Under the pieces are notes generated by a model, which did no database searches, was not told the origin of the DNA, and saw nothing but the letters and a program-made list of their open reading frames with translations. Source: Flavobacterium sp. NRK F7 (lineage in GTDB: Bacteria; Bacteroidota; Bacteroidia; Flavobacteriales; Flavobacteriaceae). Taken from it: a stretch of 64,000 bases of DNA. The position numbers were made by a program, and so were the translations under genes. The stretch lies in assembly GCF_024054195.1 (NCBI RefSeq), contig NZ_JAMXLB010000001.1:838120-902119 (forward strand), in the 5' to 3' direction. Below, one piece after another: positions 55,371-64,000 of the stretch; within the stretch, counting starts at the first letter, position 1, and every line of letters begins with the position of its first letter.

Positions 55371-58300
55371 ATGAAAAAAATAGTGTTATTAACCTTTATT
55401 TTGAGTTCTTATTTTGCTTTTTCTCAAAATAGTTGGCAAGAATTAATGCATACTAAAGAAGCCAATTTTTTTGTCATTCAAAATGATTTTAATGTATATT
55501 ACAATCAGCATATGGTTGATTCTAAAAAAATTCCGAAAGGAAAAGGAATCAAACAATTTAAACGATGGGAATATTATTGGCAACAAAGAGTAGATGCAAA
55601 TGGAAATTTTCCAAAGAACGGTAGTGTATTAGAAGAAATCCAAAAATATAGAAACACTAAAGGTACTTACTCTAATAGAGCTACAACACCGTCTGGAAAT
55701 TGGCAAATAGTAGGTCCTGTGGCTTCTCCAAATAATGGTACAGGACAGCTTAATGGAAGTGGTCGTTTAAATTGTATCGCATTTCACCCTACAGATGCCA
55801 ATGTAATTTATGTAGGTGCTCCTTCAGGAGGCTTTTGGAAATCTATAGATAATGGAACAACTTGGGCTGAATTTTCAAGTGGATTAACGCGTTTGGGGGT
55901 CTCTTCAATTGCAATCAATCCTACAAATCCTAATATTATTTACATTGGAACAGGTGATCGGGATAGTGGTGATGCTCCAGGTTATGGAGTATGGAGAAGT
56001 TTAGATGGTGGTGTTAGTTGGAGTCCTCAGAATACAGGAATGGGGAATAGAACAGTTTATGAATTACTTATAAATCCTTTAGATCCAAATAATTTAATTG
56101 CTACTACAAATGGGAGTAGAATTTACAGAAGTACAGATGGAGGTGCCAATTGGACATTTGCATCAACAAGTACAGCAATGAAAGATATAGCTTTTAAACC
56201 TGGAGATCCAAATACCATATATGCATCAGGTACTTCCTTTGAGGTTTCTACAGATAACGGACTTTCCTTCACCCAAATTACAAGTGGCGTGCCTACAGGA
56301 ACGCAACGTATGGCTTTAGCGGTATCTGAAAATCAACCCAATTGGGTATATTTGTTAGCTGGAGGAGGTAGCGGTTTAGTAGGGATTTATCGTTCTACAG
56401 ATAGTGGTACTAGCTTTGTCGCCACAACTACAACACCCAATATTTTAGGATATCAAACCGATGGTTCTGATACAGGTAGTCAAGCCTGGTATGATTTAGT
56501 AATAGTTGCAGATCCAACAGACGCTAACGTTATCTACACTGGTGGAGTTAATCTTTGGAAATCTACTGATGGTGGTTCAACGATGAATTGTGTGTCCTAT
56601 TGGGTAGGTCCAAGTGGATTAATTGATGGTGTTCATGCCGATCAACATGCATTAGAATTTTCTCCACATACAAATAACTTATATAATGGAAATGATGGGG
56701 GAATTTATTATACAACTGATGGAGGTGTCAACTGGAAAGATATTAGTAGTGGTTTGGGAATTGCCCAAATATATAAAATAGGAGTTGCTCAAACTATAGA
56801 AAACACTGTAATTAATGGATATCAAGATAATGGTACTTCAGTTAATAGAGGTGGAATATTTACTACTGAAATTGGAGGTGATGGAATGGAGTGTATCATT
56901 GATCCAACTGATGCTAATTATATGTATGGAGCACTTTATTATGGAGATATTAGAAGATCTGCTAATGGAGGTGTCACTTTTTCTATTATCTCTGGGTCAA
57001 TATCGGAAACAGGAGCTTGGGTTACTCCTTATAAATTAGACCCTAATGAGCCAAATAGAATGTTTGCTGGATATGATAATATTTGGAGAAACGATGCTGT
57101 AAAAACAGGGACAACATGGACCCAAATTTCTAGTTTTGGAGGAACTTCAAATATCACAGATTTAGCTATTGCTCCTTCTAATAGTAATATTATGTATGTA
57201 GCTAGAAGTGCTTCAGATCGTTTTTATAGTACTACAAATGCGTTAGCTGCAACACCAACATGGACTGATTTAACTGCAAATTTACCTGTAGCGTCTACAC
57301 CAAAAGATATAGAAATTGACCCTATAGATGCAAATCATTTATTCATTGCTCTTGGAAATGATATTTATGAATCTACTAATGCTGGATTAAATTGGACAAA
57401 CATTTCAGGAACACTACCCAATATCTCATTAAATACCATTGTTATAGATTCAGGGAGTTCTGTAGCTGCAATGTATGTAGGTATGGATGTAGGAGTGTAC
57501 TATAAAGACAATACGTTGTCAGATTGGGTTTCTTATAGTTCTGGTTTAGCCAATCTCGAAATTACAGAATTAGAAATATATACGAATGCTACTGAATGTA
57601 AAAGTAAACTATATGCGGCAACTTATGGGCAAGGATTGTGGGTTTCTGATTTAAAAGATCCTGGAACAATTGCACCAACTGCTTGTTTTGCAGCAGCTAC
57701 AACTAAGGGGTGTACTGGGACAAATTTCGTCTTTGAAGACAAATCTGATTTTTCACCAACCTCTTGGTCTTGGACAATTACACCTTCCACATTTATTTAT
57801 AGTAACGGAACTTCGGCAAGCTCACAAAACCCCGAAGTTATATTTACTAATGCAGGTTTATACACTGTAGAATTAACCGTTACAAATTCAAATGGATCCA
57901 ATACCAATACAAAAATATCCTATATTGAAATTGAAGCAGGTGTAGTAGCAACTAATTTTAATGAAGATTTTGAAAGTGAAGTTTTATGTTCCGTAGCAAG
58001 TGATTGCGGAACAACAGTATGTAGCCTAACTGGTTTTTGGAATAACCTTACCAATGGAACTGAAGATAATATAGATTGGAGAGTAGATGAAGGAGGAACA
58101 CCGTCTGCTAATACTGGGCCAACTATTGACTTTAATCCTGGAACAGCAGCAGGAAATTATCTTTATCTTGAAGCATCTGGTAGCTGTAATGATCAAATCG
58201 CTATTTTAGAAAGTCAATGCATGATTGTCGATCAAGGATATGATTTTATTTTTGGTTATCATATGTATGGAACTAATACTGGGAGTCTTCATATAGATTT

Positions 58301-59519
58301 ATTTTCTGATGGATTTTGGCAGGAAGATATTATTACTTCTTTTTCAGGTGATTTAGGAAATATTTGGAATACTGCAACAGTTAACTTAAATCCATACATT
58401 GGTAAAACAATAAAAATAAGGATTAGAGGGATTATTGGTAATGGTTTTGCTTCTGATATAGCTATTGATGATATTCAATTGGTTCCTAAATGCGGAACGA
58501 CTACTACTTGGAATGGTGTAGCTTGGTCAAATGGTACGCCAACAGAAACCAATGTAGTTGTTTTAAATGGGAATTACAATACGAGTGTAAATTCAAGTTT
58601 TTCTTGTTGTACTTTGGAAATAAATTCTGGTTTCGTTTTGAACATTGAAGATTCCAATTATGTTAAAGTAGTAAATGAAATTATAAACAATGGAACTTTA
58701 AACGTAAAAAATAAGGGTTCTTTAATTCAAGTGAATGATCTAGATGCTAATGTGGGTACCATTTCTTATGAAAGAATAGCGAGTATTCGACTATTAGATT
58801 ATGTTTTTTGGTCATCACCAATCAAAGATTTTAATGTTGACGCAATTTCACCTTTAACACCTTCGGATAAAATTTTTAAATGGGAACCTCTAGTGGTGAA
58901 TCCAAATGGAGCACAAGGTTTTTGGGTCAATACTTCGTCAGAAATTATGCCTTCAGGAGTAGGGTATATTGTAAGAGGTCCGAGCGACTTTACCGCTGTT
59001 GCTCAAGATTTTACAGCTGTATTTACTAATGGAGCGCCTAATAATGGAGCTATTAAAGTGCCTATTTCTAGAGGAAGTTATACAGGACTAGATTATACAG
59101 GAACAAATGGAACAGTAATTACTCGTTTTGATGACAATTGGAATTTAATTGGAAATCCCTATCCTTCTTCTATAAATGCTTTGGATTTTTTAAATTTAAA
59201 TAGTGCTAAAATAGAAGGTGCTGTTCGTATTTGGACACATGGAACTTTACCAAGTGCAGGTAATTCAGATCCTTATTACGGGGATTATGTTTCGAATTAT
59301 TCTGTATCCGATTTTATTGTACACAATGGCACTGGAACGGTTAGCGGGCCATCAGGGTTTAACGGATTTATTGCAGGAGGTCAATCCTTTATGGTGCTTA
59401 TGAATGACGGACCCACGCTTTCTGATGAAATTGATTTTAATAATTCACTTCGAAGTGAATCGTATCTAAATAATCAGTTTTACAGATATAATACAGAAAA
59501 TGAAAAAAGTAGAATTTGA
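55371..59519 (+). CDS. T9SS-type BNR-repeat exported protein, cut short by an in-frame TGA
   Basis: A 1382-residue product. A signal peptide (ends YFAFSQ) and the KQFKRWEYYWQQR segment shared with the protein at 32589 come first. Residues about 110-765 form an Asp-box beta-propeller (GGFWKSIDNGTTWAEFSSG, IYRSTDGGANWTFAS, LWKSTDGGSTMN and others). A PKD domain (about 768-860; FVFEDKSDFSPTSWSW) and a MAM-like domain (about 868-1040; NEDFESEVLCSVASDCG, LYLEASG) follow, then a T9SS-cargo region (SYERIASIRLLDYVFWSSPI). The frame stops after EKSRI, where relatives usually read I-W-L. The missing end lies directly downstream in the same frame, so this is probably a recent nonsense mutation. Confidence 0.85.
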   Translation: MKKIVLLTFILSSYFAFSQNSWQELMHTKEANFFVIQNDFNVYYNQHMVDSKKIPKGKGIKQFKRWEYYWQQRVDANGNFPKNGSVLEEIQKYRNTKGTYSNRATTPSGNWQIVGPVASPNNGTGQLNGSGRLNCIAFHPTDANVIYVGAPSGGFWKSIDNGTTWAEFSSGLTRLGVSSIAINPTNPNIIYIGTGDRDSGDAPGYGVWRSLDGGVSWSPQNTGMGNRTVYELLINPLDPNNLIATTNGSRIYRSTDGGANWTFASTSTAMKDIAFKPGDPNTIYASGTSFEVSTDNGLSFTQITSGVPTGTQRMALAVSENQPNWVYLLAGGGSGLVGIYRSTDSGTSFVATTTTPNILGYQTDGSDTGSQAWYDLVIVADPTDANVIYTGGVNLWKSTDGGSTMNCVSYWVGPSGLIDGVHADQHALEFSPHTNNLYNGNDGGIYYTTDGGVNWKDISSGLGIAQIYKIGVAQTIENTVINGYQDNGTSVNRGGIFTTEIGGDGMECIIDPTDANYMYGALYYGDIRRSANGGVTFSIISGSISETGAWVTPYKLDPNEPNRMFAGYDNIWRNDAVKTGTTWTQISSFGGTSNITDLAIAPSNSNIMYVARSASDRFYSTTNALAATPTWTDLTANLPVASTPKDIEIDPIDANHLFIALGNDIYESTNAGLNWTNISGTLPNISLNTIVIDSGSSVAAMYVGMDVGVYYKDNTLSDWVSYSSGLANLEITELEIYTNATECKSKLYAATYGQGLWVSDLKDPGTIAPTACFAAATTKGCTGTNFVFEDKSDFSPTSWSWTITPSTFIYSNGTSASSQNPEVIFTNAGLYTVELTVTNSNGSNTNTKISYIEIEAGVVATNFNEDFESEVLCSVASDCGTTVCSLTGFWNNLTNGTEDNIDWRVDEGGTPSANTGPTIDFNPGTAAGNYLYLEASGSCNDQIAILESQCMIVDQGYDFIFGYHMYGTNTGSLHIDLFSDGFWQEDIITSFSGDLGNIWNTATVNLNPYIGKTIKIRIRGIIGNGFASDIAIDDIQLVPKCGTTTTWNGVAWSNGTPTETNVVVLNGNYNTSVNSSFSCCTLEINSGFVLNIEDSNYVKVVNEIINNGTLNVKNKGSLIQVNDLDANVGTISYERIASIRLLDYVFWSSPIKDFNVDAISPLTPSDKIFKWEPLVVNPNGAQGFWVNTSSEIMPSGVGYIVRGPSDFTAVAQDFTAVFTNGAPNNGAIKVPISRGSYTGLDYTGTNGTVITRFDDNWNLIGNPYPSSINALDFLNLNSAKIEGAVRIWTHGTLPSAGNSDPYYGDYVSNYSVSDFIVHNGTGTVSGPSGFNGFIAGGQSFMVLMNDGPTLSDEIDFNNSLRSESYLNNQFYRYNTENEKSRI

Positions 59520-60170
59520 TTAGATGTATCCAATAGTGACAATCAGTCGGATAGAACCTTAATTGGATTTGTAACTGGTGCTACTAATGATAGGGATCGA
59601 TTATATGATGCATTTACAAAAGTGGAACATAACCAGCAACGCATCTATTCTTTTGTAGGGAATGATAAAATGACAATTCAAGGTTTTGCTTTACCTTTCT
59701 CTGAAGAAATAACGATTCCAATTGGAGTAAGTATTCCAACAGCCGGAAATTATAAAATTGGTATCGCTGCAGTAGATGGTATGTTTACCAATACCCCGGT
59801 TTTTTTAGCAGATTTACTTTTAAATACAGTAACCGATATTACAAATCAGCCTTATTCTTTCTATGCTGAAGCTAATGAAATTAACAATCGTTTTGTGTTA
59901 CAATTTACCAACACCTTACTTTCAAACACAGATTTTATAGCTGATTTTAATGAAGTTGTTGTAGAAAATAATCCATTGCGAATTACGTCAAGTAGAGAAT
60001 TAATAAAAGAAATTGAAATTTATGACGTATTAGGAAGAAAACTTTTTGAAAAAAAGAATATAAATGCGTTACAAGTTGAAGGAAGTAGTTTAATACCAAC
60101 CAATAACTTAATACTAATTAAAGTGAAATTAAATTCTAATAAAACGATTGTAAAGAAAACCCTTTTTTAA
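59520..60170 (+). pseudogene. Detached 3' end of the BNR-repeat protein, carrying the T9SS sorting domain
   Basis: Directly after the TGA at 59517-59519 the same frame continues open for 216 codons to the TAA at 60168-60170. It reads LDVSNSDNQSDRTLIGFV, then GATNDRDRLYDAFTKVEH, a beta-sandwich region, and a type A T9SS sorting end (ITSSRELIKEIEIYDVLGR, KTIVKKTLF). The first possible start is a GTG at 59622. There is no promoter, leader or signal peptide, so independent function is unlikely. With the TGA read as Trp, the original gene would encode about 1599 residues. Confidence 0.8.
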
Positions 60171-60193
60171 TACAATCAATTGATAAAATATAA

Positions 60194-60236
60194 CCTAAAT
60201 AAAGTCTTGTTTTTGCAAGACTTTATTTATTTTTGA
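60194..60236 (+). terminator. Terminator upstream of bioF, overlapping its promoter
   Basis: AAATAAAGTCTTG-tttt-GCAAGACTTTATTT followed by ATTTTTG. The stem is perfect over 13 bp. The distal arm and T-run contain the -33 and -7 boxes assigned to bioF. Confidence 0.8.
60207..60235 (+). promoter_or_regulatory. bioF promoter (TTG-N18-TATTTTTG)
   Basis: TTG at 60207-60209 and an exact TAnnTTTG box at 60228-60235 lie 18 nt apart inside the terminator hairpin. Only aact separates the -7 box from the bioF ATG. Confidence 0.55.
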
Positions 60237-60239
60237 ACT

Positions 60240-61382
60240 ATGAATTTACCAAAATCATTACTTGAAAAACTTCATTTTCGTAAAGAAAATAATGCTTTAC
60301 GTGTATTAAAAAAGCAATCTCAAGGCATTGATTTTGCCAGTAATGATTATTTAGGGTTTTCCCAAAATGAAGCTATTTTTAATAAAGTGCACCAGTATTT
60401 GGCAACTAAAAAAATAATTCGAAACGGAGCTACTGGTTCTAGATTATTGTCAGGAAATCATGAAATATATTTTGAAACAGAATCTTTCATTGCTCATTTT
60501 CATCAATCAGAAGCCGCTTTAATATATAATTCGGGTTATGATGCTAATGTGGGGTTTTTTAGTGCAGTTCCGCAACGAAATGATGTTGTGCTTTATGATG
60601 AATTGTGCCATGCCTCAATTCGTGATGGAATTCAACTGAGTTTGTCTAGAGCGTATAAGTTTAAGCATAATGATTTAAGTGACTTAGAAAAACTCTTGCA
60701 ACGTTTTACTACTAGCGCTACTGAAATTTATATAGTTACTGAGTCCGTATTTTCCATGGATGGAGATAGTCCTAATATTGAAGAATTAGTCGCAATTTGT
60801 GAAAAATATAATGCATTATTAGTGATTGATGAAGCCCATGCATTAGGTGTTTTTGGTCATGAAAAAGGATGTAGTGGTGAAGGTTTAGTACAACAATACC
60901 AACTGCAGGACAAAGTTTTCGCTAGAATAATGACGTTTGGAAAAGCGTTAGGTTGTCATGGAGCTGCTATTTTAGGAAGTCAGGATTTAATAGAGTACCT
61001 CGTTAATTTTAGTAGAAGCTTAATTTATACGACTGCTCTTTCACCACATTCTGTAGCAACAATCTTAATTGCATATCAAGAATTAGCGGTTAGTCATACA
61101 ACAATAAAAAAGCTAGAAGAGAACGCAATATATTTTAATACTTATAGTTCACTCTTACAAATATCCATTTCTAATTCTTCAATAAAATCAATAGTCATTC
61201 CCGGAAATGAAAAAGTAAAAGAAATAGCTTCTTATTTGCAGGAAAATGGCTTCGATGTAAAACCCATATTATCTCCTACAGTTCCAGAAGGACAAGAAAG
61301 ACTTCGGTTTTGTTTGCATGCGTATAATACAAAAAATGAGATGGAAAAAGTAATAACGCTTCTCAAAAAGAAATTATCCTAG
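60240..61382 (+). CDS. bioF: 8-amino-7-oxononanoate synthase family enzyme (biotin synthesis)
   Basis: A 380-residue PLP enzyme of the alpha-oxoamine synthase family that condenses pimeloyl thioester with alanine. It shows ASNDYLGFSQNE, RNGATGSRLLSGNHEIYFETE, YDELCHASIRDGIQLS, the PLP-phosphate/Asp region LLVIDEAHALGVFGHEKGCSG and the Schiff-base Lys in IMTFGKALGCHGA. The placement directly before bioD and bioA makes BioF more likely than glycine C-acetyltransferase. Expression may start almost at the ATG. Confidence 0.94.
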   Translation: MNLPKSLLEKLHFRKENNALRVLKKQSQGIDFASNDYLGFSQNEAIFNKVHQYLATKKIIRNGATGSRLLSGNHEIYFETESFIAHFHQSEAALIYNSGYDANVGFFSAVPQRNDVVLYDELCHASIRDGIQLSLSRAYKFKHNDLSDLEKLLQRFTTSATEIYIVTESVFSMDGDSPNIEELVAICEKYNALLVIDEAHALGVFGHEKGCSGEGLVQQYQLQDKVFARIMTFGKALGCHGAAILGSQDLIEYLVNFSRSLIYTTALSPHSVATILIAYQELAVSHTTIKKLEENAIYFNTYSSLLQISISNSSIKSIVIPGNEKVKEIASYLQENGFDVKPILSPTVPEGQERLRFCLHAYNTKNEMEKVITLLKKKLS

Positions 61383-61455
61383 ATTGAAACTCTTTTTTAA
61401 TTGTCTTTTATAGTATTCTTCCCGACCTTTGTCTAAACTATTTACCATTTATAAA

Positions 61456-62076
61456 ATGAAACTATTTATCACAGGAATCGGAACCGATGTTGGAAAAACA
61501 ATTGCTTCCGCTATTGTTGTAGAAGCGCTAAAAGCGGATTATTGGAAACCCATACAAGCTGGTGACTTAGATACTTCTGATACGCATAAAATAAAACAAT
61601 ATATTTCGAATCCGGTAACTGCATTTCATCCTAATAGCTATGCACTAACTACACCGGCAAGTCCTCATTTTGCTGCGGAAAAGGATGGAATAATTATCCA
61701 ATTGGAACAAATTCTGGAACCTGTGACTGAAAACCATTTGGTTATAGAAGGAGCTGGAGGAATTTTGGTACCTCTAAATAACGAAGCAACTATAATCGAT
61801 TTAATTCAGCCGGATTACAAGGTAATTGTAGTTTCAAGACATTATCTAGGCAGCATCAATCATACTTTACTTACTGTTGAAGCTTTACAAAACAGAAAGA
61901 TTCCAATTGCTGGAATCATTTTTAATGGAGATGAAAATGAAGCAACAGAAGCTATTATTCTTTCAAAAACACAGTTGACTTGTTTAGGAAGGATTGAAAA
62001 CGAACCTTACTTTGATACCAATGTCATTCGTTATTATGCCGATAAATTCAAAGAAAGTCTTTTAAATATTAAATAA
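61456..62076 (+). CDS. bioD: ATP-dependent dethiobiotin synthetase
   Basis: A 206-residue enzyme that closes the ureido ring of dethiobiotin using CO2 and ATP. The ATG at 61456 gives MKLFITGIGTDVGKT with the P-loop at the expected position. The longer frame uses a TTG 27 nt earlier and adds residues not typical of the family. Further motifs are WKPIQAGDLDTSDT, LTTPASPHFAAEKDG, LVIEGAGGILVPLN and VVSRHYLGSINHTLLT. It lies 73 nt after bioF. Confidence 0.95.
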   Translation: MKLFITGIGTDVGKTIASAIVVEALKADYWKPIQAGDLDTSDTHKIKQYISNPVTAFHPNSYALTTPASPHFAAEKDGIIIQLEQILEPVTENHLVIEGAGGILVPLNNEATIIDLIQPDYKVIVVSRHYLGSINHTLLTVEALQNRKIPIAGIIFNGDENEATEAIILSKTQLTCLGRIENEPYFDTNVIRYYADKFKESLLNIK

Positions 62077-62112
62077 TAGTAAAATTAGAACAGAGAAAAG
62101 GAAACAGACTTT

Positions 62113-62120
62113 TATCTTTG
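62113..62120 (+). promoter_or_regulatory. -7 promoter element (TATCTTTG) of bioA
   Basis: An exact TAnnTTTG box 46 nt before the bioA ATG, in the 90-nt gap after bioD. It suggests that bioA has its own promoter in addition to any read-through. Confidence 0.6.
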
Positions 62121-62166
62121 TACTCAATTTGATTCTAACTTCTGATTTCTAAATTCTAACTTCAAT

Positions 62167-63438
62167 ATGACACTTTCAGAAAAAGATACCTTATACAATT
62201 GGCATCCTTATACACAACATAAAACGGCTTTTTCTCATCCTGTAATTATAAAAGGACAAGGCGCTTTACTTTGGGATGAACATGGAAAAGAGTTTATTGA
62301 CGCTATTGCGAGTTGGTGGGTAAATCCATTTGGTCATTCTAACACCTATCTTGCGCAAGCGATATACAATCAATTAACACAATTAGAACATGTTTTATTC
62401 GGTGGCTTTACACATGAACCAGTTATTCGTCTTTCAGAAAAATTAAGTCAGATTTTACCGTCTAATCAAAAGAAGTTTTTTTATTCTGATAATGGTTCTA
62501 CTGCAGTGGAAGTAGCCATCAAAGCTTCCTTGCAGTATTTTTATAATAAAGGACAAAAACGCACCAAAATAATTGCCTTCGAAAATGCTTTTCACGGAGA
62601 CACTTTTGGAGCTATGGCTGCAAGCGGAATTTCCTTTTTTACTGATGCGTTTCAAGGTTCTTTGTTAGAAGTTGTTCGAGTTCCTGTACCAACTGAAGGA
62701 AATGAGACAAAAACATTAAAAGCTTTAAAAGCCTTATTGGAAACCAACGAATACGCTGCTTTTATCTTTGAACCTTTGGTACAAGGCGCAGCAGGAATGG
62801 TCATGTATTCGGCAACTGTTTTGGATCAGTTAATAGCACTTGCAAAAGAATATCAAGTCTTTACAATTGCAGACGAAGTCATGACAGGCTTTGGTAAAAC
62901 GGGTAAAAATTTTGCTTGTGATTACTTGGAGCAACAACCCGATATGATGTGTTTGTCAAAAGCCTTAACTGGAGGAACAATTCCAATGGCAATTACAAGC
63001 TTTACACAAGAAATTTTTGATGCTTTTTATGATGATGATACAAACAAAGCTTTATTTCATGGACATACTTTTACAGCAAATCCAACAGGTTGTGCAGCGG
63101 CATTAGCTGCTATTGAATTGTTGCAAACCGAAGAAATACAAGGCAATATCAATCAAGTGAACCAACACCATTTAGCATTTGCGGAACGTATTAAAAACCA
63201 TCCTAAAGTGCAAACTACTCGTGTTTTAGGGGTAATTTTTGCATTAGAAATAAAAGTAGAAGGGAAACAGGATTATTATGGAACACTTCGTAATACTTTA
63301 TATGATTTTTTTATAAGAAAAGGAATCATTTTAAGGCCTGTTGGGAATATAATATACATTTTGCCACCATACATTATCAATGATGTACAATTAGCGCAAG
63401 TATATAGCGCTATAGAAGAAGCATTAATCTTGATTTAA
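62167..63438 (+). CDS. bioA: Adenosylmethionine--8-amino-7-oxononanoate transaminase
   Basis: A 423-residue PLP aminotransferase that converts KAPA to DAPA using S-adenosylmethionine as amino donor. It shows LYNWHPYTQHKT, DAIASWWVNPFGHSN, FFYSDNGSTAVEVAIKASLQY, FENAFHGDTFGAM, ADEVMTGFGKTGKNFACD, the catalytic Lys in CLSKALTGGTIPMA and FHGHTFTANPTGCAAAL. The WW pair and Tyr pattern near the N-terminus are those of BioA rather than of ornithine transaminases. Confidence 0.96.
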   Translation: MTLSEKDTLYNWHPYTQHKTAFSHPVIIKGQGALLWDEHGKEFIDAIASWWVNPFGHSNTYLAQAIYNQLTQLEHVLFGGFTHEPVIRLSEKLSQILPSNQKKFFYSDNGSTAVEVAIKASLQYFYNKGQKRTKIIAFENAFHGDTFGAMAASGISFFTDAFQGSLLEVVRVPVPTEGNETKTLKALKALLETNEYAAFIFEPLVQGAAGMVMYSATVLDQLIALAKEYQVFTIADEVMTGFGKTGKNFACDYLEQQPDMMCLSKALTGGTIPMAITSFTQEIFDAFYDDDTNKALFHGHTFTANPTGCAAALAAIELLQTEEIQGNINQVNQHHLAFAERIKNHPKVQTTRVLGVIFALEIKVEGKQDYYGTLRNTLYDFFIRKGIILRPVGNIIYILPPYIINDVQLAQVYSAIEEALILI

Positions 63439-63475
63439 TTTTGTAAGGAACAAATGTCTCGGTATATTTGCATTC

Positions 63476-63550
63476 CATTTTCCTGCTGTGCACTATATCT
63501 TTTCTTTCGATTGTATCTCAAGAAAAGGATGTCGTTTCCATCAGGGTTAT
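63476..63550 (+). repeat. Dispersed structured repeat, copy C
   Basis: The left block is TTTTCCTGCTGTGCACTATA and the right block AAAAGGATGTCGTTTCCATC then AGGGTT. The central stem is TTTTCTT/AAGAAAA with a 13-nt loop. CCTG/CAGG pairing at the base is kept, but the outer AGC/GCT pair of copies A and B is lost. It lies between bioA and the beta-ketoacyl synthase gene in their orientation. Confidence 0.7.
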
Positions 63551-63569
63551 TCGAAAAACCATAAACCTT

Positions 63570-64000
63570 TTGAATCAAAAAATTGCCATAACCGCTTTAG
63601 CATCAATTTCCGCATTAGGAAATGAAAAATCAACCATTTGGAACCACTATCTAAAGGATAAAACGGCTATTACCGAAAAAGAAATTGGGAAACAAAAAAA
63701 TTGGGTTGCAACGCTTCCAAAAGAGATAAAAGCAGAAATTAAAGCGCTTCAAGAATCTGATGCAAAATATCGTAACTTAGATCTTTCGGTTTTATATGCT
63801 CTATATGTTTCGAGACAGTTGATGCAACAAACCGGTTGGGAAAAAGAAACAGTTTTTGGTATTAATATAGGCTCATCAAGAGGAGCAACCACATTATTTG
63901 AAAAATTTCATTCCGAATTTATTACAACTAATAAAGTAAGTACTTTGGCTTCACCTACAACAACTCTAGGAAATATTTCGAGTTGGGTAGCCAATGATTT
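63570..64000 (+). CDS. Beta-ketoacyl synthase-like protein, N-terminal part (3' truncated by window)
   Basis: The frame runs open from upstream to the window end. A TTG at 63570 gives LNQKIAITALASISALGNEK, the usual N-terminus of condensing enzymes of the FabB/FabF fold. FGINIGSSRGATTLFEKFH then matches the dimer region, and the sequence reaches SPTTTLGNISSWVAND before the window ends; the active-site Cys is expected shortly after. No in-frame ATG exists between copy C of the repeat and this motif, so the start is a TTG or uncertain. Its place behind bioF-bioD-bioA suggests a role in pimeloyl precursor synthesis, an inference. Confidence 0.75.
   Translation, partial: MNQKIAITALASISALGNEKSTIWNHYLKDKTAITEKEIGKQKNWVATLPKEIKAEIKALQESDAKYRNLDLSVLYALYVSRQLMQQTGWEKETVFGINIGSSRGATTLFEKFHSEFITTNKVSTLASPTTTLGNISSWVAND

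Noticed and set aside
59517-59519. TGA read as Trp by genetic code change
   Set aside because: TGA ends other genes in the window, for example the histidine kinase at 42326-42328, and Trp is otherwise TGG, so a global recoding is not supported.
62130-62166. Near-direct repeat TTCTAACTTC before bioA as a regulator site
   Set aside because: It is low-complexity AT-rich sequence of a type common upstream of genes here and shows no dyad symmetry.

Overview
The window comes from an AT-rich member of the Bacteroidota, almost certainly a Flavobacteriaceae species close to Flavobacterium. The signs are TAnnTTTG promoter elements, cargo proteins with type IX secretion (T9SS) C-termini, a CarboxypepD_reg/TonB receptor, DUF4270, DUF4286 and IPExxxVDY proteins, an atpD-atpC pair without other ATP synthase genes beside it, and A-rich leaders in place of strong Shine-Dalgarno sequences. 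It is ordinary chromosome: no phage, insertion sequence, CRISPR array, tRNA or rRNA was seen.

Layout. 1-4 kb: tail of a T9SS cargo protein, a TonB-dependent receptor, a small membrane protein and an RlpA-like lipoprotein. 4-11 kb: a GbsR/MarR regulator, a complete RND efflux pump (adaptor, transporter, outer-membrane channel) and a TetR regulator. 11-18 kb: CYTH phosphatase and DNA polymerase IV, then a leftward block acpP-fabF-rnc-IPExxxVDY-pyk-BI-1. 18-25 kb: purN, rnhA, serS, a TPR protein, DUF4286, rsmA and mgtE. 25-32 kb: a dehydrogenase fused to a VOC domain, TM2 and DUF805 proteins, an OlsF-like double acyltransferase, exonuclease III, an OmpA lipoprotein and an aldo/keto reductase. 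32-43 kb: a T9SS BNR-repeat protein, a PQQ-type sugar dehydrogenase, DUF4139 and VWA proteins, and a LytS/LytTR two-component pair. 43-49 kb: PhyH oxygenase, then leftward panC-panD-flippase-esterase-radA. 49-55 kb: half-length glycogen synthase-like protein, DUF4270 lipoprotein, glmS, atpD, atpC. 55-64 kb: a second BNR-repeat T9SS protein broken by an in-frame TGA, then bioF, bioD, bioA and the start of a beta-ketoacyl synthase.

Most notable observations. (1) Three dispersed copies of a roughly 75-107 nt intergenic element share conserved outer blocks, while their central stems differ in sequence yet stay paired. This points to a structured RNA family. (2) A TGG-to-TGA nonsense change separates a 1382-residue exported protein from its T9SS sorting domain. 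(3) A dehydrogenase carries both an in-frame 18-bp palindrome insertion and a C-terminal VOC fusion. (4) The fabF leader has a perfect palindrome and a terminator-like hairpin. (5) Three genes have the -7 element only 4 nt from the start codon, suggesting leaderless mRNAs. (6) An esterase-fold protein has Asp where the Ser nucleophile is expected. All functions are inferred by reading sequence; no database search was run.
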